Source: Thermacetogenium phaeum DSM 12270
GTDB lineage: Bacteria; Bacillota; DSM-12270; Thermacetogeniales; Thermacetogeniaceae
Length of the DNA: 64,000 bases
Direction of reading: 5' to 3'
NCBI RefSeq assembly: GCF_000305935.1
Contig: NC_018870.1
Span: forward strand, 1,606,001 to 1,670,000
The notes beneath the pieces were generated by a model, which made no database searches, was not told where the DNA came from, and saw only the letters and a program-made list of their open reading frames with translations. Positions within the stretch are counted from its first letter, which is position 1; every line of letters begins with the position of its first letter. Made by a program: the position numbers and the translations under genes. This document shows positions 51,950 to 60,938 of this stretch, in pieces.

Positions 51950-52942
51950 TCACCTCTCCCGCTGCTCACCGAAAAGGCAGTTGCGTTGGGCATCCCAGAC
52001 CCCTTCAACGGTGCCAGGCCCCTTCCTTCTGCTTAAAAAGACATAGCGCTGGAAAACCCTTTTATTCACCACGTCCTGGAGATAAGGTCGCCGCTCCAGT
52101 TCCTCCCAGGAACTGGCATGAACCGTCGCCAGAATGCTGACCCCGGTGTAAAGCATCTCCCAAATGGCATTGATGTCTTCACACCGGCCAATCTCATCGG
52201 TGGCAATCACCTGAGGTGCCATGGAGCGCAAAAGGATGATCATCCCGGCGGCCTTGGGGCAGCGGTCGAGGACATCCACGCGCGGTCCCAGATCGTGCTG
52301 CGGCACCCCCTGATAACAGGCGGCCAGCTCGCATCTCTCATCAACGACTCCTACCGACAGGGCCGGAAAATGCAGTTCCGGTATACCATAGCTCAAGGAA
52401 CGGATGATATCCCGCAGGAGGGTGGTTTTTCCGGCGCAGGGTGGAGAGACCAACAGGGTGTGATATGGACGCTTGTTTCGGAAATCAAGGACGTAGGGTA
52501 GCAGCGGGCGGGCGCTGCCGGGTACGGCACGGGCGATCCGGAAATTCAGGCTGCCGATATCCCTGAGGGTCTTGATATCCCCCCTCTCCAGGACGGCCTT
52601 GCCCGCCAGGCCTACCCTGTGCCCGCCGGGTAGAGTTAGAAATCCCTGCCGGAACTCTTCCTCAAAGGCATATAAGGACCCCTGGCTGATCGACTGAACT
52701 GTTCTGGATATATCCTCTGCAGCAACATGATAGGCTGCAGAAGGCTCTCGCGTAATCCTCCCCTGCGCATCCAAAAAGTACTCCTGCTGGTTGTAGCGGA
52801 TGGCGAGAGGCCGTTCCAGGCGCAGCCGGATCTCCTCAATCCCCTCGGCTACGGAAGGGGGCAGGCGTTCCAGGATCCCCCTGATCGACGGCGCCAGGTA
52901 AAGCAAAACTTCCCAGAGGCGGGCTGCAGCCAGTCTGGCCAT
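51950..52942 (-). CDS. spoIIIAA: Stage III sporulation protein AA (ATPase)
   Basis: A 330-residue secretion-type ATPase, first gene of the spoIIIA operon. Walker A is in LLVSPPCAGKTTLLRDI, Walker B in PQVIATDEIGRCEDINA; an N-terminal EGIEEIRLRLERPLAIRY segment is typical. ATG 52942 has AAGGAGGGAGGAGG just upstream; upstream frame crosses the tandem repeats. Expected control is sigma-E. Confidence 0.96.
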   Translation of the reverse strand: MARLAAARLWEVLLYLAPSIRGILERLPPSVAEGIEEIRLRLERPLAIRYNQQEYFLDAQGRITREPSAAYHVAAEDISRTVQSISQGSLYAFEEEFRQGFLTLPGGHRVGLAGKAVLERGDIKTLRDIGSLNFRIARAVPGSARPLLPYVLDFRNKRPYHTLLVSPPCAGKTTLLRDIIRSLSYGIPELHFPALSVGVVDERCELAACYQGVPQHDLGPRVDVLDRCPKAAGMIILLRSMAPQVIATDEIGRCEDINAIWEMLYTGVSILATVHASSWEELERRPYLQDVVNKRVFQRYVFLSRRKGPGTVEGVWDAQRNCLFGEQRER

Positions 52943-52959
52943 CCTCCTCCCTCCTTGTC

Positions 52960-52985
52960 GCCGGTATATATTGCCGGTATATATT
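52960..52985 (-). repeat. Exact 13-bp tandem repeat upstream of spoIIIAA
   Basis: GCCGGTATATATT is repeated without a gap (52960-52972, 52973-52985), followed by a partial third copy GATATATATT (52986-52995). It lies 18 bp before the spoIIIAA start codon and overlaps the expected leader or promoter. Confidence 0.75.
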
Positions 52986-53019
52986 GATATATATTTTTCC
53001 GCTGCCATGATTATGAAAT

Positions 53020-53047
53020 AAAAAAACACCGCCTTGTTCAGGCAGTG
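53020..53047 (-). terminator. Rho-independent terminator after CD1247-like gene
   Basis: CACCGCC (53027-53033) and GGCAGTG (53041-53047) form a 7-bp stem (one G-T pair) with a 7-nt loop, followed by TTTTTTT on the minus strand. It isolates spoIIIA from upstream genes. Confidence 0.88.
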
Positions 53048-53069
53048 CTGTTAACCGTTAGCGGTAACC

Positions 53070-53540
53070 TTACAGATCTTCTTGTTCTCTGTCCTCCTCT
53101 TTTTTCTTCCATCCTTTCGGAAGAGGCATAGAACCGTCATTGACATAAACAACCTTATTGCAGTTCGGGCAGGTCACCTCAATAACATCCTCGTCATCCA
53201 CGATATCGGACTCAAAGCAGATGATATCATGGCACTGCGGGCATTCTACCTCCACGTAATCGATGTCGTCGGCGTTATCATAAACGTCATCATCTTCATC
53301 CTCAAACTCGTCCCCTTCACACTCTTCCTCATCTTCCTCTTCTTCCACGAAAAGCTCTTCATCCAAATAATCCTCCAGATCCTCTACAGCGACCTGCAGT
53401 TCTTCCACTTCATCGGTTAAGTCGGCCAGTACGTCGATTATCTGTTTGATTATCTTCGCCTCATCGCTGCCTTCCTCCAGCTTCAGCCCCTCCGCCAGCC
53501 CCTGCAGGTAAGCTATCTTTTCCCGTAAATCGTCCACCAT
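53070..53540 (-). CDS. CD1247 N-terminal domain-containing zinc-ribbon protein
   Basis: A 156-residue acidic protein. The N-terminal helical hairpin DLREKIAYLQGLAEGLKLEE and ADLTDEVEELQVAVEDLEDY defines the CD1247-type family seen across Clostridia. A run of almost only Asp/Glu (residues about 61-85) follows, then a four-cysteine zinc ribbon (VECPQCHDIICFES and VTCPNCNKVVYVND) and a basic tail. Function unknown; it sits between efp and the spoIIIA operon, as in related Clostridia. Confidence 0.88.
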   Translation of the reverse strand: MVDDLREKIAYLQGLAEGLKLEEGSDEAKIIKQIIDVLADLTDEVEELQVAVEDLEDYLDEELFVEEEEDEEECEGDEFEDEDDDVYDNADDIDYVEVECPQCHDIICFESDIVDDEDVIEVTCPNCNKVVYVNDGSMPLPKGWKKKEEDREQEDL

Positions 53541-53571
53541 CTCAACCTCCTGTTAATTTTTCCTTTAAGAT

Positions 53572-54129
53572 TTAGGCCCTCTCCAGGTATTCTCCTGTCC
53601 GCGTATCAACCCTCACCACATCCCCCTCTTCTACAAAAAGGGGTACCTGTATCACCAGACCTGTTTCCAGGGTCGCCGCCTTGGTGGCGCCTGTTGCAGT
53701 GTCACCGCGGACACCGGGCTCGGCGGAGACGACCTTTAGCTCAACGGAGTTAGGCAGTTCGATCCCTATCAAAGCGCCGTTATGGGTGAGCAGCCAGATG
53801 TTCATGTTCTCCTTCAGGTATTTGACGCTGTCCCCCATCTGTTCCACGGTGAGGCTGACCTGGTCGTAAGTTTCGTTGTCCATGAAGACGAAGGAATCCC
53901 CTTCCCGGTAAAGATACTGCATCTCCTTCCTTTCCAGGTGCGCCCGCGGGAGCTTCTCCCCTGCCCTGAAGGTGCGCTCGATAACCCCACCGGTACGGAT
54001 ATTCTTGAGCTTGGTGCGCACGAAGGCGGATCCCTTCCCCGGCTTGACGTGCTGGAAATCCACTACACTGTAAATTTCGCCGTCAACCTCTATTGTTAAG
54101 CCAGTTCGCAAATCGTTCGTTGAAACCAT
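53572..54129 (-). CDS. efp: Elongation factor P
   Basis: EF-P relieves ribosome stalling at polyproline. The 185-residue product has domain I with the tip loop [17 protein letters not shown] (likely modified Lys), domain II, and domain III ending [20 protein letters not shown] and [14 protein letters not shown]. Length is standard. It follows pepQ and aroQ as in many Firmicutes. Confidence 0.98.
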   Translation of the reverse strand: MVSTNDLRTGLTIEVDGEIYSVVDFQHVKPGKGSAFVRTKLKNIRTGGVIERTFRAGEKLPRAHLERKEMQYLYREGDSFVFMDNETYDQVSLTVEQMGDSVKYLKENMNIWLLTHNGALIGIELPNSVELKVVSAEPGVRGDTATGATKAATLETGLVIQVPLFVEEGDVVRVDTRTGEYLERA

Positions 54130-54215
54130 CTTCGTTAAACAAACCGGCCATTAACCACTTCGGCCGGAGCCTACTCCTTTCTATAAGTTTTTTTTCAGTA
54201 TGTTACCCTCAAGAA

Positions 54216-55289
54216 TCAAATGACGATCAGGTCCTTCGTAACTGGGGTGAGGATTTCGCAACCGTTTTGCTTTACGAGAACGGTATCCTCAATCCGCACA
54301 CCCCCCCAGCCTGAAATGTAAATTCCAGGTTCCACGGTAACCACCATTCCCGGCTTCAGCTCCTGATCCTGCCCGGGAGCCAGGCGCGGCTCCTCGTGAA
54401 CGGCTAGGCCCACCCCATGTCCCAGGGAATGGTTGAAATACCCTCCGTATCCCGCTTCTTCTAGAAAACTGCGGGCTGCGGCGTCGACCGCGGCCGCCGT
54501 TACTCCTGCCCGAATCACCTTCAGAGCCCGCTCCTGGGCCTCCCTGACAAGTTCATAGACCTCACGCTGCTTAGTGGACAAGCTCCTCATCGCGACCGTT
54601 CTGGTGAGATCGGCGGCATACCCCTGAAAGCGGGCGCCGAAATCGAGGGTAATGAATTCGCCACGCCTTACCTTCTTCCCCGATGCCGTTCCATGAGGTA
54701 GGGCACCCCTTTCTCCGGAGGCTACGATGATCTCAAAGGCAGGCGGTCCCCCTCCCTGCTGCCTCATATACAGCTCTAGAATACCGGCGATCTCCTGCTC
54801 CTCCTGCCCCTCGTACATCTCCCCCAGCACATAGCGGAAAGCAGCGGCGGTGATCATCCCGGCCTCTCGAATCAGGCCCACCTCGTAATCGTCTTTAATC
54901 AGGCGCAGCCCCTCGATGAGGCCGGCCACAGGGCGTAGCACCCCAGAAAAACCGTCCTTCAGCTGCTCCCACTGCTGATAGGTGAGGTAATCCTTCTCGA
55001 AACCCAGCTCCCGGAGCCCTAACTCCCGGCAGAGATCCCTGAGAACCTCGGTGAACGACCTCTTAAACCTGACGAACTCCCACCCGGGCGCCTCCAGTCT
55101 GGCCTGCTCTTCGTACCTCCCGTCGGAAAAAAGATAGCCCACTTCTCCGGTCACCAGCAGCAGCGCCTCACCGGTAAACCCGCTGAGATAGCGGGTGTTT
55201 TCCGGTTTGGCCACAAGCAGGGCCTCCAGCTCCTGCTCTTCCAGGAGGCTGCGCAGCCTCTTCAGGCGCCCGCCGTGGATATCCCTCAT
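54216..55289 (-). CDS. Xaa-Pro peptidase (M24 family)
   Basis: A 357-residue M24B aminopeptidase with the creatinase-type N-terminal domain (RYLSGFTGEALLLVTGEVGY) and a pita-bread catalytic domain: metal ligands in TLDFGARFQGYAADLTRTV, SLGHGVGLAVHEEPRL and MVVTVEPGIYISGWGGVRIE. It removes N-terminal residues before proline or splits X-Pro dipeptides. It overlaps aroQ by 4 bp. Confidence 0.94.
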   Translation of the reverse strand: MRDIHGGRLKRLRSLLEEQELEALLVAKPENTRYLSGFTGEALLLVTGEVGYLFSDGRYEEQARLEAPGWEFVRFKRSFTEVLRDLCRELGLRELGFEKDYLTYQQWEQLKDGFSGVLRPVAGLIEGLRLIKDDYEVGLIREAGMITAAAFRYVLGEMYEGQEEQEIAGILELYMRQQGGGPPAFEIIVASGERGALPHGTASGKKVRRGEFITLDFGARFQGYAADLTRTVAMRSLSTKQREVYELVREAQERALKVIRAGVTAAAVDAAARSFLEEAGYGGYFNHSLGHGVGLAVHEEPRLAPGQDQELKPGMVVTVEPGIYISGWGGVRIEDTVLVKQNGCEILTPVTKDLIVI

Positions 55290-55738
55290 CTGTTTCCGCC
55301 TTCCTCACGAATAAGCTCACATGCCGCCTGCAGGGCAAGGGAGTAACTGAGTGGCCCAAACCCCGCTATCTGGCCGCGAGCGGCCGCTGCCACCACCGAC
55401 CGGCGGCGCCAGCGCTCTCGGGCATAAATGTTGCTCAAATGCACCTCAATCACCGGAATGTCCACCGCCCTGACGGCGTCGTGTAAAGCATAACTGTAGT
55501 GGGTCAACGCCCCCGGGTTGATTATGATGGCGTCGAACCTCCCTCGAGCAGCGTGAATCTCATCGATGATCTCCCCCTCATGATTGGACTGCCGGGTGAC
55601 CACCTCCACCCCAGCATCTTTTCCCTGCTCCACGAGCCGGCGGTCGATCTCTTCCAGGGTTGTTTTTCCGTAAATCCCCTCTTCCCTTTCCCCCAGCAAA
55701 TTGAGGTTAGGTCCGTGCAGCACCAGAACACGCCCCAC
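55286..55738 (-). CDS. aroQ: Type II 3-dehydroquinate dehydratase
   Basis: Third step of the shikimate pathway. The 150-residue product has VLHGPNLNLLGEREEGIYG, the QSNHEGEIIDEIHAARG loop with the catalytic His nearby, INPGALTHYSYALHDAVRAV and IEVHLSNIYARERWRRRSV. Length is typical of the dodecameric enzyme. Confidence 0.97.
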   Translation of the reverse strand: MGRVLVLHGPNLNLLGEREEGIYGKTTLEEIDRRLVEQGKDAGVEVVTRQSNHEGEIIDEIHAARGRFDAIIINPGALTHYSYALHDAVRAVDIPVIEVHLSNIYARERWRRRSVVAAAARGQIAGFGPLSYSLALQAACELIREEGGNR

Positions 55739-55791
55739 CAGCAGCTCACCCCATAGACCATTTTATCCCGCCGTGCGGCCTTTGTTTCCCC

Positions 55792-57147
55792 TTACTGGCC
55801 GCTGACGGTCAAACCGCCAACCCGAACGGTGGGAGCGCCCTTGCCCCCGAAGAAGCGGAGGTCACTGCCCACAGCATCAATCCTGGACAGCAGCTCCAGG
55901 ATATTGCCAGCAATTACCATACCCCGTACCGGTGTAGTTAATTCGCCGTGCTCGATCCAAATTCCTGCCACACCTAGAGAAAAATCACCGGAAATGGGGT
56001 TGGCGGTGTGCATCCCCATCACCTCGGTGACGTATAAGCCCTCATCCATTTCCCTGATGATCTGCACCGGAGAGGGGTATCCCGGCTCCAGATAAAAGTT
56101 CGTGCTTCCGAGCTGCGGCGGGGACTGGAACGATCCGCGCACGGCATTCCCGGTAGAGGATACTCCCTCTTTGGCCGCCGTATAGGAGTTGTGCAGGAAG
56201 CTGCACAGCACCCCATCATCCAGGAGCAGCGTGCGCCGGGTGGGCACACCCTCCCCGTCACAGGGAGCGCTCAGGATCCCGTCCTGGAGGGCACCGTCGT
56301 CAATGACGGTGACTCCCTTTGCTGCCACCTGTTCGCCCATTTTACCTGCGAAAAGGGATCTCCCCCGCTGAACGGCTTCTGCCGTCAGGGCAGAGGAGAG
56401 CATTCCCAAGAAACTGGCGACAACAAAGGGATCCAGCACCACGGAGAGGCGCTTCGTGGGCTTTCGGCGCGCCCCGAGCATCCGCACAGCTTTGTCTGCA
56501 GCCTCCCGCCCCAGGGCAGCGGGATCCAGCTCTGCTATCCGGCGCTTGAAGCTCAGGGCAAATCCCGTCTGCTGGTCACCGCCTTCACCGGCCACAAAGG
56601 CGACATAACAGCCGCAGTAGGACCCGCCGGAAGAAACGAGGACTCCCTTTGAATTGGCGATGGCGGTCTGGTAGCGCACCTCCTCGTAGCTGGCCTGCTC
56701 GGTCAGCCGTACCCGGTGGTCAAAGGAGCGCCCGCTGTCCTCCATCTGGCGCACCATCTCGATCTTCTCTTCCAGAGTAACCTCCCGCAGGCGGGGGTCG
56801 TCCAGTTCCAGATCCGGGTAGGCCGCCGCCGGTTCAGGCAGGACATAACAGGGATCCTCGTCGGCTGCCCGGGCATTGGCCAGGGCGGCATCCAGGGCGT
56901 TTTGGACCGCCTCCCGGCTCAAGTCGGAGGTAAAGGCGAAGCCCTGGCGCTTCCGATGGATCACCCTGATGCCCAGGCCTTCATCCCGGGCAATCTTCAG
57001 GTTCTCCACCTCACCGTTTCTTACCTCAATACTCAGCTCCTCTTCACGGCTGAAGTAGGCCTCCGCCAGATCCACATGCCGGCACCCGGCATATTCCATA
57101 ACAAAAGCGACCAGCTCGCGACCATCGAGGCTCTTGACGGCCGTCAC
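55792..57147 (-). CDS. pmbA: TldE/PmbA family protein
   Basis: A 451-residue member of the TldD/TldE (PmbA) peptidase family, the non-catalytic partner type. No HExxxH is present; typical stretches are EVRNGEVENLKIARDEGLGI, RKPTKRLSVVLDPFVVAS, STNFYLEPGYPSPVQIIREM and SGDFSLGVAGIWIEHGEL. TldD-TldE heterodimers trim modified peptides such as microcins. It overlaps tldD by 4 bp. Confidence 0.93.
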   Translation of the reverse strand: MTAVKSLDGRELVAFVMEYAGCRHVDLAEAYFSREEELSIEVRNGEVENLKIARDEGLGIRVIHRKRQGFAFTSDLSREAVQNALDAALANARAADEDPCYVLPEPAAAYPDLELDDPRLREVTLEEKIEMVRQMEDSGRSFDHRVRLTEQASYEEVRYQTAIANSKGVLVSSGGSYCGCYVAFVAGEGGDQQTGFALSFKRRIAELDPAALGREAADKAVRMLGARRKPTKRLSVVLDPFVVASFLGMLSSALTAEAVQRGRSLFAGKMGEQVAAKGVTVIDDGALQDGILSAPCDGEGVPTRRTLLLDDGVLCSFLHNSYTAAKEGVSSTGNAVRGSFQSPPQLGSTNFYLEPGYPSPVQIIREMDEGLYVTEVMGMHTANPISGDFSLGVAGIWIEHGELTTPVRGMVIAGNILELLSRIDAVGSDLRFFGGKGAPTVRVGGLTVSGQ

Positions 57148-58544
57148 CGGAGATCACCCTCTTCTTCCAGAATTCCCCCTACGACCAGCTCCGGAATCCG
57201 GATGGTGGGCTGGGCGTCGGAAACCGGCACCCCTTGTCCGTCTTTCCCGCAGGTGCCCAAAGAGAAGCCGAGGTCGTTCCCCACGCGGTCGATGATCCTC
57301 AGCACCTCCGGGCCGTTTCCCGTAAGGGTAGCCCCCCTGACGGGCACGGTCACCTTACCGTCTTCGATCAGGTAGCCTTCCAGCACTTCGAAGACGAAGT
57401 CACCGGTGGTGGTGTTGACCTGACCTCCCCCCATTTTGCGGACGAACAGGCCGTTTTTCGTATCCCTGATGATCTCCTCGGGACTGTCCTTCCCCGGGGC
57501 CAGGTAAGTCGTCGACATGCGCGGGATCGGGCGGTGCCGGAAGGACTCTCTTCTCCCGTTCCCGGTCGGCTCTGCCCCGTCTCTGGCGGCAGTCATCCGG
57601 TCGTACATGTAGCCGCGCAGGATTCCCTTCTCGATCAAGACGGTGCGCTGAGATGGGTTCCCCTCGTCATCAAAGCGGAACGCCCCGTACTTTCCGGGAA
57701 GGGTGCCGTCATCGATCACCGTTACCAGCTCCGAGGCCACCTGTTCCCCCTTCTTTCCGGCATAAACGGAAAGATTCTTCTGAACCAGATCGGCCTCCAG
57801 CCCGTGACCGCAGGCCTCGTGGATCATGGTTCCCCCTGCCTCTCCGGAAATCACCACCGGCATCCGCCCGGCAGGGGCACGGCGCGCCTTAAGCATCAAC
57901 AGCGCCCTCTCCGCCGCCCTCCTTCCAAGGGCTGCAGGCTTCCCTTCCTCGAAGAGCTCCAGCCCCCTGGTGCCTCCGGCGGACTCATAGCCGGTCTGAA
58001 TTACCTGCCCGTCGGAGGCCACCACATTCACCACCAGCCGGCAGCGCACCCGCTCATCCTCGACGAAAACCCCTTCGCTGTTGGCAATGGTCACCTGCTG
58101 AAGGACATCGGCATAACCCACGGTGACCTGGCGGACCAGCTTTTCGTCGACGGAGCGCGCCGCTTCCTCCGCCTCCCTGACCAGCGCTACCTTCCTCTCG
58201 ATCCCTACCCGGTCGGGACGCTCCTTGATGGTTGAAGAGGTTGGAGCTTTTTCCTTGTCCGGCAACATAAGGGCGGGAGTACTGCTCCTCCTCCCCCTGG
58301 CCACCAGCTCCGCCAGCTTCAGCAATCCCTCTTTGCTGAGATCGGTCGTGTAGCCGTAGGCCGTGCTGTCACCCTTCACGATCCTGATACCGGCCCCCTC
58401 TTCACGCCCTGAGATCACCCGCTCGATCTTCCTGTCCTCACAACTCACTCTGGTCTGAGTTCTTCTCTCCAGGAAAATCTCGGCGAAATCCCCGCCCCCG
58501 AGGGCGGCCTGCAAAACCTCTTCCAGATCCTTTTTCGCTATCAT
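57144..58544 (-). CDS. tldD: TldD metallopeptidase
   Basis: A 466-residue catalytic subunit of the TldD-TldE protease. The zinc motif HEACGHGLEADLVQKN is present, with later RMSTTYLAPGKDSPEEIIRD and VNTTTGDFVFEVLEGYLIED. Transcription likely starts at the promoter 58601-58629. Confidence 0.95.
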   Translation of the reverse strand: MIAKKDLEEVLQAALGGGDFAEIFLERRTQTRVSCEDRKIERVISGREEGAGIRIVKGDSTAYGYTTDLSKEGLLKLAELVARGRRSSTPALMLPDKEKAPTSSTIKERPDRVGIERKVALVREAEEAARSVDEKLVRQVTVGYADVLQQVTIANSEGVFVEDERVRCRLVVNVVASDGQVIQTGYESAGGTRGLELFEEGKPAALGRRAAERALLMLKARRAPAGRMPVVISGEAGGTMIHEACGHGLEADLVQKNLSVYAGKKGEQVASELVTVIDDGTLPGKYGAFRFDDEGNPSQRTVLIEKGILRGYMYDRMTAARDGAEPTGNGRRESFRHRPIPRMSTTYLAPGKDSPEEIIRDTKNGLFVRKMGGGQVNTTTGDFVFEVLEGYLIEDGKVTVPVRGATLTGNGPEVLRIIDRVGNDLGFSLGTCGKDGQGVPVSDAQPTIRIPELVVGGILEEEGDLR

Positions 58545-58567
58545 CCCTGCTCCCCCATCATTGGGAT

Positions 58568-58593
58568 ATATTTCTGAAGTATATTTCTGAAGT
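58568..58593 (-). repeat. Exact 13-bp tandem repeat in the tldD leader
   Basis: ATATTTCTGAAGT occurs twice without a gap (58568-58580, 58581-58593), between the promoter and the tldD start codon, so it would be in the 5' untranslated RNA or an operator. Confidence 0.75.
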
Positions 58594-58600
58594 CCCTTCC

Positions 58601-58629
58601 ATGATACTCCTGTTGTTTCCTATTGTCTA
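58601..58629 (-). promoter_or_regulatory. Promoter of tldD-pmbA
   Basis: On the minus strand TAGACA (58629-58624), 17 bp, then TATCAT (58606-58601); each hexamer is 5 of 6. Confidence 0.65.
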
Positions 58630-58829
58630 CTTTTTTCAAGGCGCCTATACAGTGATTGCCCCTGCTGTCACAGCAGTAGCCAGTAGCTTAGCATAAGCTG
58701 CCGGGCACCCGCTCATGGTACGGATGCTCCATTTCTGCCCCCTTCTTCTGCCCGGCCGCCGTTATCATAATTCTGGAGCCCTCAAGCAAATAAGAAGGGA
58801 TGAACCAACAGCTAACGCATGCTCTGCCC

Positions 58830-59321
58830 TCATGATTCCTCCCAACTCTCAGGGGGGCGATCGCTGACCCGCACCCTCCCGGTGATGGAGGCCACTATCA
58901 CGTATTTCAACCTTCCCGTCTCCCTGCTTTTCAAGGTGATGGTGCCGCCGCGAGGAGGGAGGCCTTTAGCGTTGATCACCAACCTGTTGTCCTGGAAATT
59001 GGTGCTGTAGAGGTCCACTCCCTGCGGCAGCCTCACCTCGGTGATTACCCGGGAAAAGGGCGTATCCCACTTCTTTACCCTGTAGGTATCGATGTGGGTG
59101 TAAAAATCGATATAGTAATCGGGGGTTTTTTCGCCTAAAGCGCGCTGCTGAACGCTGCGTATATCCGCGGCCAGGCGGTCGGCCGCAAACTGCAGATTAA
59201 AATCGGTGCGAAGCATCCGCAATTCCACAGCCCCACAAGCAAACAGCACGCCTGCGATAACCAAGGTAACAGCTACTTCCAAAAGGGTAAATCCGTTCCC
59301 GTTAGGATGCTGACCCCGCAT
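58830..59321 (-). CDS. Type IV pilin-like / GspH-type pseudopilin
   Basis: A 163-residue prepilin. The type III signal is NGFTLLEVAVTLVIAGVLFA: cleavage after Gly, with Phe +1 and Glu +5. ATG 59321 follows GGTGAG and gives a short basic leader. The C-terminal domain resembles GspH minor pseudopilins. It lies directly after pilD, the peptidase that would process it. Confidence 0.85.
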   Translation of the reverse strand: MRGQHPNGNGFTLLEVAVTLVIAGVLFACGAVELRMLRTDFNLQFAADRLAADIRSVQQRALGEKTPDYYIDFYTHIDTYRVKKWDTPFSRVITEVRLPQGVDLYSTNFQDNRLVINAKGLPPRGGTITLKSRETGRLKYVIVASITGRVRVSDRPPESWEES

Positions 59322-59328
59322 AGACTTC

Positions 59329-60093
59329 TCACCAGTTAAGATGGCGGAAATACCAGGCCAGCAGTTCGTCCCCCCACAACAAAGAGAGAAGGGAGCCCAT
59401 GGCAATAAACGGCCCAAAGGGAATGGGGTCCTTCCTGCCTTTCAGGCGCAGAGCCAAAAGGAATACGCCGGTGATGCCCGCCAGGCAGGAACCGAGAAAA
59501 ATGCCTAATGGGCCTAACGGCCACCCCAGAAACAGCCCCGTAACGAAGGCCAGCTTGATATCTCCTCCCCCCATGCCCCCTTTGCTGAGCAAGGCAACCA
59601 GCAAGAGAAAGCCTGCGGCTACGCCGGCGCCGAGAAGAGCGGAAAAAAGCCCTCTATCCCTGCTTAAAACACCCAGCAGAATCCCACCGGCAAGACCGGC
59701 CGTCACAAGGCGGTCCGGGACGATATAGTGTTCGAGGTCGATCATGCTGACGACTATCAGGAAGGCAGCAAAAAATGCATATTTCACAAAGGCAGCCGTC
59801 AGGCCGAAACTGAGGTAAAGCAGGGCGAATAACGCACCGGTGAGCAGTTCAATAAGAGGGTAGCGCGGAGAAATAACCGCCCGGCAGTAGCGGCATCTTC
59901 CCAGCAGGATCAAAAAGCTGAGCAGGGGCAGCAGATCGTACCAGGCCAGAGTATGGCCGCAGAGAGGGCAGCGGGAGCGGCCTGTGATAAAAGACTCCCG
60001 GCGCGGCAGGCGATAGATAACCGCATTGAGAAAGCTCCCGACACAAAGGCCGATTAAAAACACGACCGCCAGAGGAAAAGACAATTCAATCAC
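59329..60093 (-). CDS. pilD: Prepilin leader peptidase / N-methyltransferase
   Basis: A 254-residue polytopic aspartic protease (A24). The zinc tetracysteine is present in CPLCGHTLAWYDLL and GRCRYCRAVIS. Catalytic Asps are in VSMIDLEHYIVPD and GGGDIKLAFVTGLF. About seven membrane helices. It lies after pilO. Confidence 0.95.
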   Translation of the reverse strand: MIELSFPLAVVFLIGLCVGSFLNAVIYRLPRRESFITGRSRCPLCGHTLAWYDLLPLLSFLILLGRCRYCRAVISPRYPLIELLTGALFALLYLSFGLTAAFVKYAFFAAFLIVVSMIDLEHYIVPDRLVTAGLAGGILLGVLSRDRGLFSALLGAGVAAGFLLLVALLSKGGMGGGDIKLAFVTGLFLGWPLGPLGIFLGSCLAGITGVFLLALRLKGRKDPIPFGPFIAMGSLLSLLWGDELLAWYFRHLNW

Positions 60094-60116
60094 TCCGTCT
60101 GTTGCTTTTTCTTCCG

Positions 60117-60938
60117 TTACTTCTTGAAGAAGTCCCCTGCTTCGGGCAATCCCCCGGGATTCCGATCGGCGGCACCGGACCCAGAGATGCTCTCTCCGGT
60201 ATCACCATTCTGGCCGGGCTCCGGCGGTGGCGAAGGATTGGAAGAGGGGTTGGAAGAGGCTACCGGCTTCGGCAACCTCAGGTGCCCGGACAGCTCAGGT
60301 GTGGGAGCAACTGCTCCTGCAGGCGCAAAGAGGTTATACCGGCCCAGCGACCACCGCCTGATCTCTTCCAGATACGCCTGTCCCTCAGGGTCTTTGGCAG
60401 AAAAGATCAGCAGGGCAACAGCGGCCTCTACGGCCCCCGGTTGATTATCAAGCGCCGTTAGCTTCAAGCTTCTGACTTCACTCAGATTAGGTAAATTCCC
60501 GAGGGCGCTGAAAAAGGCAAGAACATTCTGATAGTCCCCCCTGGCCGTTATCTTCAAAGGAATCTCCAGAGTGTGCTTTTTAGCGACGATCTCCCCCGGC
60601 TCAATTCCCGTTATCTCCACATTATCGGCTGCTGATTGCAACCCGAGAACGACGATATTGGTGCCGTCCCTCATCTCTTGCCGGAAATATGGTTCTACTT
60701 GCCGCAGCTTCTCCGAGGCGCGCTCATACCTGACAATCTCGTCCTTGTAAGACGCCACATCACTTCGCGCCTTCTCCAGTTTTGCGCGCTCTTCGGCCAG
60801 CTCCTTTCTTACCTCGGCGTACGCCTTGATCTGGGGGCTGATCAAGAAATAAAACAGGCAAAACACCCCCACTGCTGCCAGCATTGCCAGGAGAATCCTC
60901 TGATCCTTCCGGTTGAACCCCATCTCCATATAACTCAC
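60117..60938 (-). CDS. pilO: Type IV pilus assembly protein PilO-like
   Basis: A 273-residue protein with one N-terminal helix (AMLAAVGVFCLFYFLI), a coiled coil (AEVRKELAEERAKLEKARSD, residues about 39-80), a ferredoxin-like domain and a long Pro/Ser/Gly-rich C-terminal tail. It overlaps pilN by 4 bp. The tail (about 220-273) is unusual. Confidence 0.85.
   Translation of the reverse strand: MSYMEMGFNRKDQRILLAMLAAVGVFCLFYFLISPQIKAYAEVRKELAEERAKLEKARSDVASYKDEIVRYERASEKLRQVEPYFRQEMRDGTNIVVLGLQSAADNVEITGIEPGEIVAKKHTLEIPLKITARGDYQNVLAFFSALGNLPNLSEVRSLKLTALDNQPGAVEAAVALLIFSAKDPEGQAYLEEIRRWSLGRYNLFAPAGAVAPTPELSGHLRLPKPVASSNPSSNPSPPPEPGQNGDTGESISGSGAADRNPGGLPEAGDFFKK

Larger units (their letters stand above)
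58545..58829. other. Intergenic region upstream of tldD
   Basis: About 285 bp with no gene. It holds the tldD promoter, a tandem 13-bp repeat, and two small stems, CTGCTG-TCA-CAGCAG and AGCTTA-GCA-TAAGCT, both between about 58665 and 58700. Confidence 0.6.

Noticed and set aside
54144-54167. Terminator between the Xaa-Pro peptidase gene and efp
   Set aside because: A CCGGCC/GGCCGG stem exists but is followed by TTTGTTTAACG only, and lies directly at the efp start, so termination is doubtful.
57234-58235. 333-codon plus-strand open frame
   Set aside because: Shadow of tldD; no family features.
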